Assembly (NCBI RefSeq): GCF_019264375.1
Contig: NZ_JAHVAI010000013.1
Coordinates: 1 to 64,000 of the forward strand
Reading direction: 5' to 3'
Origin: Sedimentimonas flavescens
Lineage (GTDB): Bacteria; Pseudomonadota; Alphaproteobacteria; Rhodobacterales; Rhodobacteraceae
Length of the DNA stretch: 64,000 nt
Shown here: positions 58,033-64,000 of the stretch, piece after piece
Position numbering within the stretch: the stretch's first letter is position 1
How the letters are laid out: the number at the start of each line of letters is the position of its first letter
Position numbers and translations under genes: made by a program
The notes under the pieces: generated by a model
The model's input: only the letters and a program-made list of their open reading frames with translations
Databases searched by the model: none
What the model was told of the DNA's origin: nothing

Positions 58033-58647
58033 ATGACCTGGGAAAGTTGGCTCGGCTATGTTCTGGCCTATACCGCCATTTCCGTCATCCCCGGGCCGAG
58101 CGTGCTGATGATCATCAGCCAGTCGCTGACCAGGGGCCGCCGCGCGGCACTCATCTGTATTGCGGGGGACCTTGCCGGAGGGCTGATCGTGATGAGCGCA
58201 GCTTACCTCGGGTTGGGCCTGGTTCTTGCCGCGTCCAGCCTGGCCTTCGCGGTGCTCAAATGGGTCGGGGTTGCCTATCTGGCTTATCTCGGCTGTGCGC
58301 AAATTCTGACCGCGCGATCGCTTGCCGAGGGGGCGGTCGAGATACCCCGTCGCGATGGCAGGAGCTTCCGTGCGGGGTTTCTGACCGGGGTGCTCAATCC
58401 GAAGGCCATCCTGTTCTACATGGCGTTCCTGTCGCTGTTCATCGTCCCCGAGGCACCGCGTCTGCCGCAGTTCCTGATCCTGATGGCCAGTTCCACCGTG
58501 ATTGTCGCGCTGGTGTTGGGTGGCTACGCCATGATGGCGACGATGATCGGGGCGCGGCTGCGCAGCGTACAGGCGCGCAGACACATGGGGTATGCCGCGG
58601 GGGCATGCCTCATGGGCGGGAGCGGGCTTCTGGCCGTGGCGCGGTAA
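58033..58647 (+). CDS. LysE family translocator
   Basis: 204 residues, about six membrane segments. N-terminal motif YTAISVIPGPSVLMIISQSLTRGRRAA is the LysE/RhtB signature, and LTGVLNPKAILFYMAFLSLF a second family block. Members export amino acids or related compounds; the substrate is unknown. Start MTWESWLGYV follows GGGGGAGGGCGCG. It is transcribed alone. Confidence 0.9.
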   Translation: MTWESWLGYVLAYTAISVIPGPSVLMIISQSLTRGRRAALICIAGDLAGGLIVMSAAYLGLGLVLAASSLAFAVLKWVGVAYLAYLGCAQILTARSLAEGAVEIPRRDGRSFRAGFLTGVLNPKAILFYMAFLSLFIVPEAPRLPQFLILMASSTVIVALVLGGYAMMATMIGARLRSVQARRHMGYAAGACLMGGSGLLAVAR

Positions 58648-58665
58648 GGGCCGGCAGCGCGCAGT

Positions 58666-58693
58666 AAAAAGGGCGCCCGGAGGCGCCCTTTTC
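58666..58693. terminator. bidirectional terminator between the LysE gene and groEL
   Basis: AAGGGCGCC and GGCGCCCTT pair around CGGA, flanked by A on the left and T on the right, between convergent genes. Confidence 0.85.
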
Positions 58694-58712
58694 GTTTCCC
58701 TTGGGGGGAAGA

Positions 58713-60386
<1,674 letters not shown>

Positions 60387-60406
60387 TCAGAGGGTTCTCG
60401 TGAGAA

Positions 60407-60694
60407 TTACGAGATGATCCCCATGATGTCGGATTCTTTCATGATCAGCATTTCGGTGCCGTCGAGGGTCACTTCGGTGCCCGACCATTTGCCGAACAGC
60501 ACGCGGTCGCCGACTTTGACCGAGGGTGCGATCAGCTCGCCCGAATCCTTGCGCGCGCCTTCGCCAACAGCGACGATCTCGCCTTCAGCCGGCTTTTCTT
60601 TCGCCGAGTCGGGGATGATCAGCCCGCCCTTGGTCTTTTCTTCGCTTTGCACGCGCTTGACCAGCACGCGGTCATGAAGCGGTTTGAATGCCAT
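60407..60694 (-). CDS. groES: 10 kDa co-chaperonin GroES
   Basis: 95 residues from ATG 60694 ([15 protein letters not shown]), the usual length; a GTG three codons earlier is in frame but less likely. [24 protein letters not shown] includes the mobile loop that binds GroEL. First gene of the heat-shock operon. Confidence 0.97.
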   Translation of the reverse strand: MAFKPLHDRVLVKRVQSEEKTKGGLIIPDSAKEKPAEGEIVAVGEGARKDSGELIAPSVKVGDRVLFGKWSGTEVTLDGTEMLIMKESDIMGIIS

Positions 60695-60729
60695 CTGGGT
60701 CACTCCCTAAGGTTCCAGGTTCTAAACTT

Positions 60730-60756
60730 TTAGCACTCAGCGATGGCGAGTGCTAA
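60730..60756. promoter_or_regulatory. CIRCE element (HrcA operator)
   Basis: TTAGCACTC (60730-60738), 9-base spacer, GAGTGCTAA (60748-60756): a perfect match to the CIRCE consensus. It lies 36 bases upstream of groES, so HrcA should repress groES-groEL when cells are not stressed. Confidence 0.97.
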
Positions 60757-60765
60757 CGGCGCAGG

Positions 60766-60794
60766 AGTTAGGCATTCCTCCCCCTGGGTGTCAA
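60766..60794 (-). promoter_or_regulatory. groESL promoter
   Basis: Read leftward: TTGACA (60789-60794), 17-base spacer, CTAACT (60766-60771). The CIRCE element begins 10 bases beyond the -10 box, over the expected transcription start. Confidence 0.7.
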
Positions 60795-60909
60795 CACCCC
60801 GGCCGCGGATTTTCTGTGAAATCGACATGCGCATGGTGTGGGCGCAGGACAGGGCTTTTCCTGTGCGCCGCGGCACCTATCTTTCGGGAAAGCGGAACAG
60901 GAGGAAACC

Positions 60910-61350
60910 ATGACGGAATTTCGCAAGACCCCCGAGGCTCTGGCGCGACTGACGCCCGAGCAATACCGCGTTACGCAGGAAAGCGGCACCGAGCGGCCCT
61001 GGTCGGGCGAGTTTGTCTCGAACAAGCGGCGCGGGATCTATGTCGATATCGTCTCTGGCGAGCCACTGTTTTCCTCGGCGGACAAATACGAGTCCGGCTG
61101 CGGCTGGCCCTCGTTCACGCGGCCCATCCTGTCCGAGCATATCCGCGAGCTGAGCGACGTGAGCCATGGCATGGTGCGCACCGAGGTGCGCTCGACCCAC
61201 GGCGACAGCCATCTGGGCCATGTGTTCGAGGACGGCCCGGAGGAAGAGGGCGGCTTGCGCTACTGTATCAACTCTGCCTCTCTCCGGTTCATCCCGCTCG
61301 AAGAGATGGCGGCCGAGGGCTATGCCGACCTGATCGATCTGGTCGAGTAG
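60910..61350 (+). CDS. msrB: peptide-methionine (R)-S-oxide reductase MsrB
   Basis: 146 residues. Repairs the R form of methionine sulfoxide in proteins. [38 protein letters not shown] and the catalytic Cys in [13 protein letters not shown] are clear. The two CxxC zinc motifs of other MsrB proteins are absent (YVDIVSG and STHGDSH at those places), so it is the zinc-free type. Start follows AGGAGGAAACC. Confidence 0.94.
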   Translation: MTEFRKTPEALARLTPEQYRVTQESGTERPWSGEFVSNKRRGIYVDIVSGEPLFSSADKYESGCGWPSFTRPILSEHIRELSDVSHGMVRTEVRSTHGDSHLGHVFEDGPEEEGGLRYCINSASLRFIPLEEMAAEGYADLIDLVE

Positions 61351-61415
61351 GCCCGGCCCCTTTTCCTTGCCCGGCCCCTGTGGCAGGGTCGCGCCCAAAC
61401 CGGATCGAGGAGTAG

Positions 61416-62465
61416 ATGATGCGCAAGGTGGAGCTTGGCCGCACGGGCCTGAAGGTGTCTGAACTGTGTCTGGGCTCGATGACCTGGGGCACGCAGAACA
61501 CCGAAGGAGAGGGTCACGCCCAGATCGACCGCGCCGTCGAGCGTGGGGTGGATTTCATCGATACCGCGGAGATGTATCCGGTCAACCTGGTCACTCCTGA
61601 AACCTGTGGTCGCACCGAAGAGATCATCGGCACGTGGTTTGCAAGCCGTCGGCAGCGCGATCAGATCGTGCTGGCGACCAAGGTCTCGGGCGAGGGGCTG
61701 CGCGCGGTGCGCGATGGCGCGCCAATCTCGCCCACGTCGATCCGGCTGGCGGTCGAAGGGTCGCTTCGGCGTCTGCAGACCGATTATATCGACATCTGCC
61801 AGTTCCACTGGCCGAACCGGGGCAGCTACCACTTCCGTCAGAACTGGAAATTCGCGCCGAACAAGCAGGCGCCGAAAGAGGTGATCGAGGCCGACATGGT
61901 TGCCTGTCTCGAAACCCTTCAGGTGCTGGTGGAAGAGGGCAAGATCCGCCACTTTGGCCTGTCGAACGAAAGCGCATGGGGGACGGCGCAGTGGCTGCGG
62001 CTGGCCGAGGCCGGGCATGGTCCGCGCGTCGCCACCATCCAGAACGAGTATTCGCTGATGTGCCGCCTCTACGATACTGACATGGCCGAGATGGGCGTGC
62101 ATGAGCAGGTCACGCTGCTGGCCTATTCGCCGCTGGCCGTAGGGATGCTGAGCGGCAAGTATTCCGGTGGGGCGGTGCCCGAAGGCTCGCGCCGCTCGAT
62201 TGTGCGCGAGTTGGGCGGACGCTCGAACGCGCGGGCTTTCAAGATCGCCGATCATTATGTTGCTCTGGCGCGGCAGGCGGGGCTCGACCCGGTGACCATG
62301 GCCATCGCCTGGACGCTGAGCCGCCCGTTCCCGATCGTGCCGATCCTGGGGGCAACCTCGGTCGCGCAGCTGGACAAGTCGCTCGACGCGGCGGGGATGG
62401 AGCTGCCGAGCGATCTGCTGCGTGAGATCGAAAGGACGCATCATGCGCATCCGATGCCGTTCTGA
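61416..62465 (+). CDS. aldo/keto reductase, Tas-like
   Basis: 349 residues. TIM-barrel NADPH oxidoreductase. Catalytic tetrad visible: Asp and Tyr in DFIDTAEMYPV, Lys in VLATKVSG, His in DICQFHWPNRG. The length and the insert after the His match the Tas/YgdS subgroup. Substrate unknown. Start MMRKVELGRTG leaves a one-codon doubt. It ends 1 base before the next lipoprotein start region. Confidence 0.9.
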   Translation: MMRKVELGRTGLKVSELCLGSMTWGTQNTEGEGHAQIDRAVERGVDFIDTAEMYPVNLVTPETCGRTEEIIGTWFASRRQRDQIVLATKVSGEGLRAVRDGAPISPTSIRLAVEGSLRRLQTDYIDICQFHWPNRGSYHFRQNWKFAPNKQAPKEVIEADMVACLETLQVLVEEGKIRHFGLSNESAWGTAQWLRLAEAGHGPRVATIQNEYSLMCRLYDTDMAEMGVHEQVTLLAYSPLAVGMLSGKYSGGAVPEGSRRSIVRELGGRSNARAFKIADHYVALARQAGLDPVTMAIAWTLSRPFPIVPILGATSVAQLDKSLDAAGMELPSDLLREIERTHHAHPMPF

Positions 62466-62466
62466 G

Positions 62467-62793
62467 ATGCGCGCGCTTACCCTGTCCCTAGCCGCTGCGG
62501 TGTTGCTGGTCGGCTGCAAGCCCGATGACGGCAAGCTGGAACCCGTGGGCGAGTCGCTGATGCAGCTGGAGCAGGCCGCCTGCGAAAAGCGCGGCGGCGA
62601 GTGGAAATCTGACGGCAGCGCGCGGTTTTGCCTGAACCGCACCCGCGATGGCGGCCAAAGCTGCCGCACCGCGCGCGATTGCGAAAGCGCCTGCCTTGCG
62701 CGCTCGATGACCTGCGCGCCGGTCAAGCCGCTGGTCGGCTGCAACGAGGTGATCACGAGCGGTGGGCTGCGGGTGACCGAATGCGTCGACTGA
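62467..62793 (+). CDS. small cysteine-rich lipoprotein
   Basis: 108 residues. Lipoprotein signal MRALTLSLAAAVLLVGC with lipobox LVGC. The mature part has eight more cysteines in spaced pairs (for example RFCLNRT, SCRTARDCESACLARSMTC), suggesting disulfide bonds in the periplasm. Function unknown. I preferred ATG 62467 to 62443 because it gives a clean signal. It overlaps the lipocalin gene by 13 bases. Confidence 0.72.
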   Translation: MRALTLSLAAAVLLVGCKPDDGKLEPVGESLMQLEQAACEKRGGEWKSDGSARFCLNRTRDGGQSCRTARDCESACLARSMTCAPVKPLVGCNEVITSGGLRVTECVD

Positions 62794-63278
62794 TCCCGGC
62801 GCTTTTGTGCCTGCTGGCTGCCTGCGCCGCGCCGCCGCCCGAGCAGGGTCTGCGTAACCGCGAGGCGATGATCTCGTCTGCGGTGGTCTTCGATCCGGCG
62901 CGTTTTGCCGGGCGCTGGCATGTCGCCGCAAGCGGTGTTCCGGGCTGCGCGGGCGCCGCGCAGGACTGGGCGCTCGATGGGCGCGGCGCCTATGTGCTTA
63001 GCGGCATCGACTGCGCGGGAACGCGCCCGGCGCATCTGACTGGCCGTGCGGTCATCACCGGCCCCGGCGCGCGCTTTGCTCCGGATGCGGGGTTCGGGCG
63101 TGCCCCGGTCTGGGTGCTCTGGGTCGATCAGGATTATCGCATCGCCGTTCTGGGCACGCCGGAGGGGCAGTTCGGTATGATCGTCACGCGCGAGCTTCCC
63201 CCGCGCGCCGATCTGATGGCCGCGGCGCAAGAGGTTCTGGCCTTCAACGGCTACGATCTGCGGCGGATCGGGCGGTGA
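62781..63278 (+). CDS. lipocalin-like lipoprotein
   Basis: 165 residues. Lipoprotein signal MRRLIPALLCLLAAC (lipobox LAAC). The lipocalin motif is FDPARFAGRWHVAASGVPG, and the strand VWVLWVDQDYRIAVLGTPEG fits bacterial Blc-type lipocalins, which bind fatty acids or lysophospholipids. It overlaps both the preceding lipoprotein gene and, by GTGA, the following transporter gene. Confidence 0.82.
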   Translation: MRRLIPALLCLLAACAAPPPEQGLRNREAMISSAVVFDPARFAGRWHVAASGVPGCAGAAQDWALDGRGAYVLSGIDCAGTRPAHLTGRAVITGPGARFAPDAGFGRAPVWVLWVDQDYRIAVLGTPEGQFGMIVTRELPPRADLMAAAQEVLAFNGYDLRRIGR

Positions 63279-64000
63279 CTCTGCTCTGGGTCTGGGTGAC
63301 GCTGGCCGCCGCCGCCGTGCAGACCCTGCGTTTCATGTTGCAAAAGCGCCTGACCGGAACCGGCCTTTCGACCGGTGGCGCGACCTTCTCGCGCTTTCTT
63401 TTCGGGGCGCCGATTGCTGCGTTGGCGGCGGTTCTCACCCTTGCCATGGCGGGGGGCGAGGTGCCTGTGCCCGGGCCGCGCTTCTGGGCGTTCGCGCTGG
63501 CTGGCGGGGCCGCGCAGGTCGCCGCGACCTTCCTGACCGTCGCGCTGTTCAAGCTGCGCAATTTCGCGGTGGGCGTGGCCTTCACCAAGACCGAGACGGT
63601 TCAGGTCGCCGCCTTCTCGGTGCTGGTTCTGGGAGAGGCCGTGACGCCCCTTGGTTGGTTCGGGATCGCGCTTGGGCTGGTGGGTGTGCTCTTGCTGTCG
63701 CGCACCCCGCGCGGCACGGCCTTTTCGGCGCGCGCGGTGGTTTATGGTGTGCTCGCAGGGGGGCTCTTCGGGCTTTCGTCCATCGGCTATCGCGGCGCGA
63801 CGCTTGAACTGATGCCCGCCGCCTTCTTTACCCGCGCCATCGTGACGCTGGCCTGCGTGACCTTCGCGCAAAGCCTTGGCATGGCGCTTTACCTGCGTTT
63901 GGTCGAGCCGAGAGAGCTCGGGCGCGTGATCCGGGCCTGGCGGCGCACGATCTGGGTAGGCGTGACGGGGGTTGCAGGCTCGGCGGGTTGGTTCACGGCC
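63275..64000 (+). CDS. DMT superfamily (EamA-type) transporter, cut at window end
   Basis: At least 242 codons, open at the right edge. GTG start overlapping the lipocalin stop (GTGA). Hydrophobic helices alternate regularly; VQTLRFMLQKRLTGTGLSTGGATFSRFLFGAP, FAVGVAFTKTETVQVAAFSVLVLGE and PLGWFGIALGLVGVLLLS are the EamA repeat pattern. The substrate is unknown. The frame continues beyond position 64000. Confidence 0.85.
   Translation, partial: MTLLWVWVTLAAAAVQTLRFMLQKRLTGTGLSTGGATFSRFLFGAPIAALAAVLTLAMAGGEVPVPGPRFWAFALAGGAAQVAATFLTVALFKLRNFAVGVAFTKTETVQVAAFSVLVLGEAVTPLGWFGIALGLVGVLLLSRTPRGTAFSARAVVYGVLAGGLFGLSSIGYRGATLELMPAAFFTRAIVTLACVTFAQSLGMALYLRLVEPRELGRVIRAWRRTIWVGVTGVAGSAGWFTA

Overview
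The window is a roughly 64 kb stretch of a GC-rich alphaproteobacterial chromosome, most likely from the Rhodobacteraceae (Paracoccus/Rhodobacter-like). I infer this from the B12-dependent ribonucleotide reductase NrdJ, the imuA-imuB-dnaE2 mutagenesis cassette, the atpHAGDC operon that lacks F0 genes, DUF1489 and DUF2125 proteins, and overall gene content and codon use. No database search was possible, so the taxon is an inference.

Layout. 1-860: a short open reading tail, then about 650 bases with no recognisable gene and the nrdJ terminator. 861-13159: nrdJ, DUF1489, the SOS-type imuA-imuB-dnaE2 operon, an SseB-like/uracil-DNA glycosylase-like pair, and a capsule-export pair (KpsT/KpsE type). 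13172-17640: a BaiN-type flavoprotein, tRNA-Gln, then a lower-GC segment holding an alkyl sulfatase between two decayed transposase fragments (IS3 and IS481 type), which looks acquired. 17672-38732: a large phenylacetate (PAA) degradation locus. It has a PaaX-type regulator, a rightward operon paaJ-paaABCDE-(extra PaaC-like gene)-paaZ-paaY, a leftward operon paaG-paaI-paaK-paaR, and a rightward operon paaN-livKHMGF-(crotonase/hydroxyacyl-CoA dehydrogenase fusion). Together these cover uptake, CoA ligation, epoxidation, isomerisation, ring opening and beta-oxidation to acetyl-CoA and succinyl-CoA. Two matching 14-bp palindromes mark the main promoters as probable PaaR operators.

38945-52733: housekeeping genes: a lipoprotein, rpsD with a structured leader, hisC-tyrA and an extensin-domain protein, DUF2125, a ChaC-like cyclotransferase, a MotA/MotB-like membrane pair, clpA, an HPP-CBS protein, gloB and a methyltransferase. 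53065-57902: F1 ATP synthase. 58033-64000: a LysE exporter, groES-groEL under a perfect CIRCE element, msrB, an aldo/keto reductase, two overlapping lipoprotein genes and a DMT transporter cut by the window end.

Most striking: the PaaR operator pair and the antisense arrangement at paaR; an intergenic repeat family present three times; an alternative-pairing leader before rpsD; the alkyl sulfatase whose signal peptide is encoded upstream of its first ATG; and the extra PaaA/PaaC-like ferritin-fold protein in the epoxidase operon.
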